From Streblospio benedicti (Eukaryota > Annelida > Polychaeta > Spionida > Spionidae): 64,000 nt of DNA. The notes below the pieces were generated by a model. That model was not told the origin of the DNA. It did not search any database and saw only the letters and a list, made by a program, of their open reading frames with translations. The stretch covers positions 45,422,854-45,486,853 of the forward strand of contig CM032666.1 of NCBI GenBank assembly GCA_019095985.1, given 5' to 3'. The translations under genes were made by a program, and so were the position numbers. This document shows positions 1 through 18,300 of the stretch, one piece after another; position 1 is the first letter of the stretch, and each line of letters begins with the position of its first letter.

Positions 1-679
1 CCCCTTTTTTTGGCCCAAATCACAAGTCGATTGTCTAGACGTGCAAGATCCCTTTTTTGCCCAGTTTAGGCTTCGGATACTACCTTTAAAAAATAGAAAC
101 AGGTGGGTTTTTAAAAAGTTGAATGTAGAGGATAGAATTTGTGAACTTTGCCATACTGGCTCAGTTGAAGATGAAATACATTTCTCTGTACATGCCCATT
201 ATATTCTGATTTTCGAAAACAAGTTATTTTAAAAAGACTTAACAAATAGTTCATGATTTTATGAATTTTATTGATGAATCAAAGTTTATCATTTTGATAA
301 AATCTGTTGAAGATGTCTCTAATTTATATATTCCTCTGAATTTCGCTGTAAAAGTAAATTATATAATTCACTCGATATTTTATACTCATAATTTATTTAT
401 AAAATGGTATATGAAAATATAAGTTATAATATATTTATTAATATATATGTGCGAGATTATATGTTTATATATGTATATGATGTATATGTATATATATGTA
501 TTTGTATTGATGTGTGTTATAAATGAGTGATGTGTAAAATAGTCGCATTCAATTCTCATATTAATTTGTCTTTTATATATGGACTTATAAGCCCAATTAG
601 GGCTGGGTATTCATTCTTACATTGTATTAGTTTTCTTTTGGGATTGTAATAATACTATGTCACAATGATAAATCAATCG

Positions 680-716
<37 letters not shown>

Positions 717-725
717 ATCAATAAT
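1..725 (+). mobile_element. 3' end of a CR1/L2-like non-LTR retrotransposon (LINE), cut by the window edge
   Basis: An open frame runs from the window edge to a stop at 230-232. Its end reads RICELCHTGSVEDEIHFSVH, the zinc-knuckle-like CxxC...EDE.HF tail found after the reverse transcriptase in many animal LINEs. The final Cys expected after HF is replaced, so the copy is probably decayed. About 440 bases of AT-rich 3' UTR follow and end in a CAAT-type simple tail (about 672-722), typical of CR1/L2-like elements. The reverse transcriptase itself would lie left of the window. This is a LINE remnant, not a host gene. Confidence 0.7.
672..722. repeat. (CAAT)n simple repeat, likely the LINE 3' tail
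   Basis: About ten near-perfect AATC/CAAT units directly follow the 3' UTR-like sequence of the LINE remnant. Tails of this type are characteristic of CR1/L2-like LINE insertions. Confidence 0.75.
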
Positions 726-1023
726 CAGTTTTTCAATACATTCCACGCCGTTTTAATACAATAGAAATAAATACAAATTAATTAAAATTTGAGAAGTCGT
801 CGTGAATTTTGTTTGCAAAAAAGAAAATGTTGACATTGAAGAACTGATTGAAAAAAATGTTTGTCACCGTCTTCGTGTGAAAAAAGTGTTTGCATAAAAT
901 GGCCATGTGAAAAAAAAAATGTTTGTTCAACGAAAAATATTTACTCGCCCCCCCCCAACTAAGTAATGGTCCGCCACTAATTAAGAGTCTGTAAAAACAC
1001 AATACAAAGAGCATGCTGAACTA
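726..1023. other. Unassigned AT-rich spacer
   Basis: There is no convincing exon here. It contains A- and C-homopolymer runs around 905-955 and lies just beyond the poly(A) signal of gene A. Confidence 0.5.
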
Positions 1024-1029
1024 TTTATT
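1024..1029 (-). terminator. Poly(A) signal AATAAA of gene A
   Basis: AATAAA on the minus strand, 68 bases downstream of the predicted gene A stop codon (1097-1099), a normal distance for cleavage and polyadenylation. Confidence 0.5.
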
Positions 1030-1096
1030 TCGTACACATCATAATAACATGCCATTAATTTAAAATTAATGCAATGTATCTTCAAACGTCTTATAT

Positions 1097-7894
<6,798 letters not shown>

Positions 7895-9859
7895 CTGAAA
7901 TAATATGAAAACGTTACTGCCATAACAATGCACTTGTATTCGTAAATTTCCAATATAGGTGACTTATCGGTATAAACAAACTTCCCTCATAGATCCAAAT
8001 GAGCCCATCAGGTTCTTTCTATGCTCACGCAGGAGCACACAACTGGCTAACTACGGCGCTACGCTACTAATGCTGCATCATCTATTCGGGCTTATTACTA
8101 ATTGAAAATAAGTAGTTATTGGAGCACTGAATATATGTGCAGTGTGAAATAAATTGCAATGCATAGCCTGTTCATAACACTAACCCTCCGGAATACGTGT
8201 GGATAAGAGCAGACATCCCCCGGCATTTCTACTATAACACGTTTTAAATGCAGGTGGGGGTGGGTGGGAGTGGGAAAGAAATGGCAAAATTCTGTCTGCT
8301 ATCATACCGGGAACTTATCAAGTCGATATGGAAAAAAAAGTGTTTTTCTTATCTTCAATACCACTAAATTGGCTAATTATTGTAATGCAATTATACAATT
8401 TTAACGAGTCTTATGCTGGACTTCAACCCATCACTACAAATTTATATCTTAACAAATACACGGGGAAATCAAAAATACACACCCCATCAGATTATGGGCA
8501 CTATGTAGAGATATTGTCCGGCGTATGTTTTCTACTGATAAATATTTAACTCGCTTACCTGACAAAGATAGTAGCGCTCAAATCCCGCCCAAAGCCAGTT
8601 CTGCTGAAGCCCAAACTTTACCATGGCGCTACCTTCTTTCACTCCGCGCTTAGGTAACTTTCCACAATAGACAACCATAAAGTAATGCAAATGAAGTTTT
8701 TGGTGCAATTGAATTTTTTGCCTATTTTCATGACAGATTATTTATTGCTTACACACCAGTGATTTTGAAACTTGCTGTATTCTCTATTACAAAACAGTGG
8801 TTTCAAAGAAGAAAAAAAAGTTCATGATGTGACGCCCTACCTTTATCACACTACAGCCTTACCTTTGTTAAACTAACTTTACCCTTCACGATAATTAACA
8901 TTATTGAAATTATTCATTCAGATCTAGATATTATATGATATGTAATACATGCTTTAGTTCCATCACTGCTAGTGTAAAGTTATATGATATTCTTGAGACG
9001 ATTCAACCATTTTCTATTCTTCTATGTTTGCAAATCATCTAGTATCACAGCATTACGTTTCAAAAGGCCTGAAAACTTGTAAAATCATATATCTATGAGG
9101 GTCTCTTGGGATGACAGATTCCACTAAATAATGTAATGTCTTATCACGTTCCTTTACATAGGCATCATTTTTATGTATGTTAAATTAATTTTGGAAATGC
9201 GTTCGACTTTCAAAATATCATACTTATACACTGCGCGTACTGTTTTATCTCTTCATAGTGGGCATTGTAAAGCGGTGTTGGGAACTAGCAGTACCGTGTT
9301 GTGAGCATTTTAGTACAAATAAACGATCATTTTCACGGTTATTTACTGAGCAGACCTATGTCATGTGAACTGTTAGATAAATTGTAAGTATATTGTTGAT
9401 AAAACATTAATACTAGCATGCCTAGCAGGTAATAACGTATATTATCTTGGTCTACAAATTGTATTCATGTGTCAAAACAATATATGTTGCTTGAAGGGAT
9501 TGCGTTAGAAAGAATACAATGTCTTCGTCATCCTTCCATATCTAGACCATACTTACAAGAATGTAAATGTTTGAAAATAGGGGATGCTGTGGTAGACAAA
9601 AATGCTGCAGTGCTGTATTCCTTCGCTGACTACGTGATTTGATGACGTAATTTTTGGTAAAGCAAACAATTCGGTATTTAAAATTTAAGAGGCACTGTAA
9701 TACTTTATGATGATGTAGAGTGTCCATATGCTAGATATTCAGGGTTTCTGCTTTATAAAAATCATTAAAAACGGCAAAGTTTGTTAATCCATTAATGATC
9801 GAGAGGTGGGAGGATTCCAGTAATTCAACCTGCTCTTGATATTGATGCTGATTGCTTTA
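7895..9859. other. Upstream region of gene A, no exon recognised
   Basis: The presumed first non-coding exon and promoter of gene A should lie here, but I cannot place them. No repeats stand out. Confidence 0.35.
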
Positions 9860-11480
9860 GCCCCCCCCCCCCCCCATTTCACATGGCCGATCCTAGCTCC
9901 AGATCTTCGAAAACATGCCCGATTTGTCATTTCGGGGTGGATTGTGCGTGATCTGACCTCAAATGTGGAGTGAAATGGCTGGTTCGGCAAGAAATGGGCC
10001 GTTTTTGACGGGTTCTGGACCGATTTTTCTTATTTCGGCCATGCTTTTCGGGGCTGTCTGTGTGTGTGTATGTGTGTGTGTGTGTGGGGGGGGGGGGCTT
10101 TCATTACTATTTGCAACATCTAAGTTTGCTGAACTGTGGCCTCGTTTGCTGCATTGGGACGAGGTATGGTGACAGGTGAAACCATAAGTGCCGCCAATGT
10201 CGTCACAACCGGAAGCAATGGAAGCATCCTTTTCAACAGCACGATGTTCCAAATTAGTGTTGTCTACCTGGAGAAAATGACTCAGTTGCGGACCCAAAAA
10301 GCGTTATCACTTCTTTGGAGAAGTAGTTTTGACCTTTTTCGGCCTGTGGGCTCCCGTCTTTGATTATTGAGTTGTTGATGTGTTTCAACGTTTTGGTTTT
10401 CTGCTTCGTCTGGAGAACTATGTTGTTGGTCGTTAGGTCTCTCTGCTAACGGTGGGATTGCTGTCAATTTTCATAAAGATGTTCCCGTTTTATGGTGGAC
10501 TAGTTGTGAATGGTCCCATTAGCTTGCCTTTTGATCCAGTCCATCTGAAAGGGTACAGACCGTAATTGCAGACGATCCCGTATGCTTTCGCTACAAAATA
10601 TGCAATGAGGCAATATAAAAAGGCTGCAAATGTTGGGGGGTTTCATTGTTGTTTGTGTCTCTGAAGTGTTAAACTCAAACACGCATTCACAATTATTAGG
10701 CAACGATTAATGGTAATAATGACAGCCGTTGCACTTAATCTTTCCAACAACATTGAAAAGAGGAGGAAAGAAGTGAGAACAATAAAATGATACAAGAGAC
10801 TGTAGAAGATGAAGATGATGAAGCTTCAGAAGGCGGTCTTGAAGGTGTTCAAGTTGATGCTGAACAGCACAGACTACCATATACTAAGAAAATATTTGGA
10901 ATACGGTCTTGGGTCAGTCATGATCGTCGTCTGCCGCATGGTGATTAATGACCCAACTGAGAATAGGTGACCCAGATATTTACTTTAATTACGACGCCTG
11001 CCCTCTTTGAAGAGATTTTGCATAGAATAGAGCCACGAATAACGAAGCAAAACACTGGATGGTGTAAAAGTATTACTCCCGGGCTGAAGCTGGCTGTCAC
11101 CCTCCGTCATCTGGCACCGGTTCATAAATACCCGACATTGGCATATGATTTCAGGGTTAGTCGTCACACCATCACAGCGTTCTTACCACAACGTTGCAAA
11201 GCAATCCATGAAGAGCTTTCTGATGAAGTGATGCACTTCCCACAGAATGAAAATGCATGGTGAGAAGTGGTTGCAGAGTTCTTCGTCATGCTTCGTCTGT
11301 CTCGGCCGTGTCCTGTCAACTACAACGTCTCTGACGGCTCGTGCGGCTCCGTGACTTTGGCAGTCTTCAGACTGTTACGTAATAAATATTGATACTTTCA
11401 GCCGATCCACCCCCGAAATGACCAATCGAGCGTCTTTTGGAGAATCTGGAGCTAGGGTAGGCCATGTGAAATGGGGAGGT
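9860..11480 (+). mobile_element. PIF/Harbinger-type DNA transposon, copy 1, internally deleted
   Basis: Terminal inverted repeats are long: the left end carries CATTTCACATGGCCGATCCT and the right end its reverse complement with few changes, and a more diverged match continues inward about 70 bp. TTA lies immediately outside both ends (9857-9859 and 11481-11483), as expected of this superfamily's TWA target. The left end has a run of 15 C. The interior keeps only the N-terminal part of a transposase. The copy at 25.6-26.9 kb shares the ends and much of the interior. Confidence 0.85.
10800..11263 (+). pseudogene. Harbinger transposase fragment (HARBI1-like N-terminal region)
   Basis: The frame at 11004-11263 reads FEEILHRIEP...SITPGLKLAVTLRHLA...YPTLAYDFRVSRHTITAFLP...EELSDEVMHFP, the helix-turn-helix region preceding the catalytic core in PIF/Harbinger transposases. 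It stops at ENAW just before the AIDGKH block, and no DDE core follows. Upstream, RIGDPDIYFNY continues the same protein in another frame, so at least one frameshift lies near 11003; stops at 10946-10951 are further decay. It cannot encode an active transposase. Confidence 0.8.
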
Positions 11481-12187
11481 TTAAGGGAAATAAATGACGT
11501 TGGTCGTGCAAGAATGTAAATTTTTATAGCTATATCTTTAACAGGGAATATGGAATTTAATTTGACATGTAATTCAATGTCCTTCAATCTTAGATGGGCG
11601 ATTGAGCTCCATGACAACCCAGTGTTTCCTGTATGTGTAAATGTGTGTTTCTAAAAAAAAAATCTCCTTTTCCAAGATATGAGTTCAAATGCCTGTTTAG
11701 AAATCGGTGGTGCACAAATGTCTTCGGTTTTCGATATGTCCATCTCTTAGTAGTGGTTTTGCTGACGACACAAACTTTGAATGGGGTTTAATACAAGACA
11801 GAATGCCTTCAAGCCTGCATGTAGGTTTTATGTGCGCTACATCGTCCTCAAAATACAGCTATAAAGAAAACAACCGTCGAGAATTTAAGGCACTAATATT
11901 CATAAACTCAAATGCATGATGAATGTTATAAAAGCCTTGCACAAGCCAAGAGCTGTCGAATGATATAATATGAGTAGCAGCAGTAATACATTGGTGGCCA
12001 AGTTACAGTGGTTCAAAAATACGGTGCTCAAAATCAAAATTGCTATTGGGGAACACCATATGTATGGTAGTTATAAAGGACTACGCTCTTCTGTTCGATG
12101 TATTTAACACAGTTTATATATTTTATTGGTATGCTAACCTTTACCGTACTATAATCCATACAGTAGGCTTATATGTCCAGTGCAACG
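11481..12187. other. Spacer between Harbinger copy 1 and gene B
   Basis: No exon recognised. Short open frames have no coding character. Confidence 0.4.
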
Positions 12188-12193
12188 TTTATT
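12188..12193 (-). terminator. Poly(A) signal AATAAA of gene B
   Basis: AATAAA on the minus strand, 131 bases past the gene B stop codon (12324-12326). Confidence 0.45.
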
Positions 12194-12323
12194 TCTGAAT
12201 TTTACGATGTATGTACATAAACACCAATTTTATGTCCAATCGTAACAGAGACAATACTGAATACTCGTTAATAAGATAGCACTAACATGTGCCACATATA
12301 ATGTCTACAATATGAGGCTGTGT

Positions 12324-12391
12324 TCATGAATGAGCAATTTCATCAAGAAGACTTTCGATTTCTCTCAATTCTTCATCACGCTGCCGTTTAT
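12324..12391 (-). CDS. Gene B exon 5 (helical tail and stop)
   Basis: Acceptor TTTTTCTACTTTAG, then 68 nt in phase 1 to TGA (12324-12326). It encodes DKRQRDEELREIESLLDEIA then HS, a strongly charged amphipathic helix like the last exons of genes A and C. Confidence 0.7.
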
Positions 12392-15300
12392 CTAAAGTAG
12401 AAAAATAATTCGGCATAGGCACATGCTCACAAATGAATTAAAACGTTACAATTACTAGTACAATGTACCTAGATATTTCATAAGCATTATGAAAAGAATC
12501 TACCAATTATTATTGATAGCACTGGATGCTATAAATATATACCTTTTAGAAGTCGTAGAGGCTCGTACTCCCCTTGAGGATTTACTTGTTCGATTACAAA
12601 TGCTGGTGCTGGTGTTGGTGCTGCTGTTGTCGGCTCAGGTGTTGTTGTGGGCTCTGCTGTTGTGGGTTCTGCTGTTGTTATGGGTTCGGCTGTTGTTGTC
12701 GGTTCTGCTGTTGTCAGTGCTGGTGTTGATGCTGTTTCTGGTCCTAGATGGAAAGTAATCACACCATACAGATTAGCGTCACTTCTATACACCTCTACAT
12801 TTAGTAGCAAAACCCACAGTGCCGTTGCGGAGACGTGCGGTAGACACTACCTGGGTCAACTACCGACATCAAATTATCCATATATAAGATATACATATAT
12901 AAATTATGAAGCCCCAGAACTCCCCTGGCGCTAGGCCTTACACCATCACTTGCCAGATCCTGGAATTTCAGCTATACCCTCAGCATCTGTTTTCAACAGT
13001 GACCGTAATATCATTTTTATGAAATATGAAAAATTCTTTTTGTAATTTACTTATGTAGTTTGGTTTTTGTTGTTGGTGCCCAACCTATTTTTAATCTAAT
13101 TTCGTGAATAACTATATTTCAATATATGTTAGTGATATATTGGTCAGTTCGGTCATAACCGGTTTAGCTTCAGTCTCTTTGTGCGTGGACTTCAGCCATG
13201 GTAGGCACCACATGATTTTGCCTCCATCTTCCCCACCACCCCCTATTAATTTGTGTGTTTTAGTTTTAATTTGAGTGTAATTCATTATCTATTGTATTCA
13301 TATTTTCAGTGTATTAATTTTGTACACATGTGTCGTTTTTATGTACCCCAACTAATTATTCAATAAAGTCGTTAGCATCTTGTATGTAACAGTTAACAAA
13401 AAGTCATCTCTTTTTATTTCATAATTACGTAGCTAAAATAAGTCACAGTACAAAAATATAGTTATATGTTTTTCACGTGGCCCTGTATTCAATGCATAAC
13501 AGTTTAGGTTATGAAAGATTGCATACAAATCCTTAAACAAAAATAAAGATAGAATGGGGTGACTACCTAAGTCATGCAACATGCCGTATTGGGCTGTTTG
13601 TGGGGTAGAAAATTATAAGTAAAATACAGACATTCCGAATTTTGTTGGGGGAATAACAGCTTTGCTGTTTCCCCCGAACTGTGGATTTTCCACAGTTTCC
13701 CCCAACAATATGCCCAAGATCGGGTGTCGTCCCCAACTTCAAAGGCTGGGTATCTGATGTTAATTTTTGGTTGTTTGTTGTTGTTTGTATTTGTTGTTTT
13801 CCATATATAAAACAACTCGGCCGAACCTGAAACTATGAAACTGAAGGTTAAAAACCAGTGTGTTAATAACATGTAACTATCTATGAGACAATCCGACACC
13901 CTGAGTCAGAAATTGCCTCGTGGTAGGTGTCTTCCCATTTTGGTTTATCCTTTGTTTTGTTTTTGATTTGTTTTTGTTAGCTCCATTTGTTTTATCGGCA
14001 GCTGCCACTATTGGGAAACACTGAAAAATGTAAGTAAATACACAAACATGCTAAAACTATGAATCGGCCAGACACCTTTAGGAGACCAGATTCTCATTTA
14101 AATTTTTCTCCCTGGACGCATGCCAATTCACTGAGGGACGGACCAGCAGTGTGTTCCAAGAAGCGTGGCTATAAACGACGACTGAATTTCTAGGATTCCC
14201 CGTTCAAATTTATGCCACGAAAGCCAGCAGGATAGCGGCTATAAATGACGACTGGATTTTTCAAGCTAAGGCACTGCTTTGAGTGACCCGCCTGATCCCC
14301 CGTTCAAATTTATGCCACCAAAGCTATGCAGGAAAACATTTTTTTTTTTTGTCGACCCGTCCGACCCGACAGATTTCCCCACATAATGCCATGCACAATT
14401 AAAAAGCAAAACACTGCAGGTTAATCTACTCAGATGATTGCTGAACTGCGCCGTCAAAAGATTAGTAAGACATGGGTCGTGGGTAACATATAGATTAGTA
14501 TGGAATACGAAACTACAAGAAGAGAGAGCCTAGCAACATTTAAGCCTAACATATATTTACACTTTGGTAACCATGGGATTACTGATTAAGGCCTGCGACT
14601 GTGAAATGACTGATGCAGGCGTTGAAATATACAGTTTATAACGCTGGCCTTTCCATCTGCCCATAGTAGAGATAACATGATCAGAAACACTTGTGAAAGA
14701 CTAGTAGCCATGCCTTTCCTAAAAGAATGAGTGTTAAAATTTGCAGCATCAACCGGCTGCAACCAGTGTTTCACGTAGCAAATGCAAGAAAGACATTCTA
14801 TATTAAGGTTGCCATCGGCTGTATAAAACAAAAAGCCTCTGGCGACTTAAATAAAAACAACACATAAAAGTATGATGACATGTCCTTCAGTGCACAAAAG
14901 TTGTTCCCAGTTGAAAACAACTCAAAAGTCAGAAACTTTAATCCCAAGTCAACATCAAAGGAAAAGGACACATGTCCCACTTTACAGGCACAATTAATCA
15001 CTGATTCTCAGGCCACCGAAAAAAACAACACACGGTGCTGCTTGTAACATGATATCCGTGAAGGGAGTATGCAATCCCCGTGACAGGACGTCTAACAGAT
15101 GACACAATGTCATTATAGATGTGGCTCTCGCTGTGGCCGGCAGACGCCAGCCTGATACCTTTGAGCGTGAGATCTAGCTTAACACCATGCGTCGATATCT
15201 CACCATAGGCGTTGAAATATACAGTTCATAACACTAGCTTTTCCACCTGCCCATAAAGACTTGCAGCCAAACAACACATGTAAAACTTCATAACAATTGA

Positions 15301-18300
15301 TGATAAAATACTTATTAAAAACAAAATATCAATACAGCCAAATGATACCCAAATAATTGAATTGTCAAAATATTCACATTGACACCATCTCTACAATTGG
15401 CGAATGCCAGTTCGATTTAGTACCACAAACTAACCAATAAGTGAATAAAAACGATGTTATTGGATATCTGGTCCAGACAAATAATCCACAGATCTCTAGG
15501 CATCATATTGTAGACAAAAGGATATCTACCTGATTAGAGGGAACATTTCAAATTCCCAAGCAACCAATTGTTTAGTGTTTAAAATGATACAAGTGTACAA
15601 CCATACAATAGCGAGGTAAAATGGGTTCATCAGAGATACTGAACTTCCATGACTAAAATTAAAAACATTGACTCCCATCAGGCCATTAGAATTATTGTAA
15701 GGTCTGTTGATTGAAATAATTATTGAACCAACCACAACTTACATATATAGGCCCTCTACACTGATTTATTTATCCTAACAAAATTGTAAAAAAGAAACTT
15801 GGAAAAGGTAAACTTGTCCACAATATTAAAAATTGACTGAACCATTACTTTGACAATGGCAAACCAGCTAGTAATTGCATAGGTGAACATCATCTGTAAA
15901 ACTGCATTAGATAAAACCATAACCCTGTATTCTGACACAAAACGCTTTAAAATGTGTTACATTAAAGTTACGTCTAAATAAACTATTTCGGGGACTATAA
16001 TATACATTTATAATTTTCCCCAAAAATATTATAACTTGCCACAAACATCAATTATATATTGTACCAAACATCATAAAACTAGAGCAAATTTATGCATACA
16101 ACATCTCTTTACCGCTAGCACATACTAAAGTTTTGTAAATTTGCATTATGAAAATCCAAGGCTGGAGATTACTGAAATGCCGTTTGCATCACTGTCTATT
16201 ATGTCCCAATAAAATATCACATTCCTTTATGTGATGTTTTTGACTATGTAAAAGAGAAGCACCAGAATTGTCCCAAGAACACTACCATGTTATGAGCTGG
16301 ATTGTTAAGAGTGTTACTAAGTCCTTCATCATATATGATATATGGTTAACATGACCTAAATTAAAGTTTGCCTTAAGTGCCAAGCCACAAAAGGTTTCAT
16401 ACAATTACGTTGTTTCCATCCTAACGATAAGCCTTAGATCTCTTATCTCTTAATAGCTCATTCTGTACTTAAATAAGATATTTAAGAGTATAGTCAATAG
16501 TCTAAGTGTTGTAGGCTTGCAGGTGAAGTAGCTCACACCACGTGCCATCCAAGCTGTGGTTTTTTAGAAGCCCATTCAAGAAACTTGTCGTGCATGTATG
16601 GCGTGGCAACTGTTGTGGATCCCTTCCCGTGGGAGTGGTAACGTCAAACGTGCGGACCCTCGGGATCAGCATTATTGCATTCTAAAATGGTGGCGAGAGG
16701 GAAACTTTAGACTTCATAGGTTATATAGCAAAACACATACACTTACTAACAAATACTTGAACATAACATCCACATAGTTATAAACGAATATACGATGGCT
16801 TAAACGCAAATGGAACATCGTAGATAGTCATATCAAGAATATATTCCCATATTAAGTACATAGAAAATACTTATCTTAGAAGTAGTCCTGCTGAACTCAA
16901 TCATTGACTTCTATCATGGTTAAGGATAAGAATTACTGTCCTTTTTTTGTTGTTGTGAGAATACCTCCCACGGCGTGACAACATTCCATGGGATTATTGT
17001 CGCCAAGCTGAGAATCCAGCATGCAGTAAAACACAGTGTCAGTCGTTGTACTGAGTAAAGCTCTAGCAGACGAACTGCTGGAATTTAATATGAACTGTCC
17101 GACTGTCAATTTATTCGCATTTTGCAAGTCCCGATCATGATATGATAATCCACGAAATCACCGAGTACCATTTACATGATATTTACTTCATCATGGCATT
17201 CTATTTTACAGATATAATCCAAGAACTTTCACTAGTTAAATGGTTGAGTTAAAACGATGTTTAAATCCCAGGTGAAACGTTTGATATACACATATATCTA
17301 TATATACATATATCCATAGTGCATGATTAAGTATGAAGAAAGAATATCTTAATAATTGATCAAACATTGCATGTCTGAAACTAAGATTAAAAATGCTAAT
17401 AGTTGTTATTTCTATTATTACATAAACCCTTCGTGTCAACCATATATTAAATGCAAAGATAAAGAGCAAGTGCAATTGTGACAGCTTCTAGCTCTAATAG
17501 ATATAAGGTCTTTTACAAAACCCTAGGAATTCCACTGATATTAAATATGCAGCCTCAAACATCCTGCCCTGTTAGCCTTTAAAACCAGAGTGTTCACTAG
17601 CAACAGCTGCAGAAGCAGCAGAACATGTATGCATGGGTGATCAGATAAGGGTCAGCCAAGACACTGCAGCACCATGCATGGGTGATCAGGTAAGGGTCAG
17701 CCAAGATATTAAATATGTAATCTTGATGTGTTTCTCAGTTACTTGTACATGTATGACTTTGTTTGTTTTTACCAAAATGGATACACCTCCAAATAATAGT
17801 CCCCCAAAAGTCAACTACAGTACATCAATAAAAACAAATAAGGATGTCAGACTTCAACCTCATATCCAATCTTTTGCAAGCTATGTCTAATTGCTTCATT
17901 ATCCATAATCAGATAACAATAGAGTATCAAATAAACAAACTATTACAAAACAGAACGTCATCAAACATTCCCCAATTTAAATAAACAGTACCACATGCTA
18001 AAGCTTCTGTTACTAGCTGGGGCTGGCTTATGTGTGAATTAATGAACCAGAAACATATTACAAATAAACAGTACCACGTGCTTAAACGGGAAAATACCCC
18101 AACTACAGCTGGACTGCTGCTTCTAAAATAGAAGCCATGTGCTTTTAGTAAATGACGTCAAATTAGCAAAACATTTTGCAACTACAGAGGCTTTTAGAAT
18201 AGGCCTTAATGTCAGACCTATCTATGTCCCTCGGCCTCCCACGTAGTGAAAGCCGATGGAAATAGGATGAATGCAGTTAAATGTTGAGTACCTCAACAAC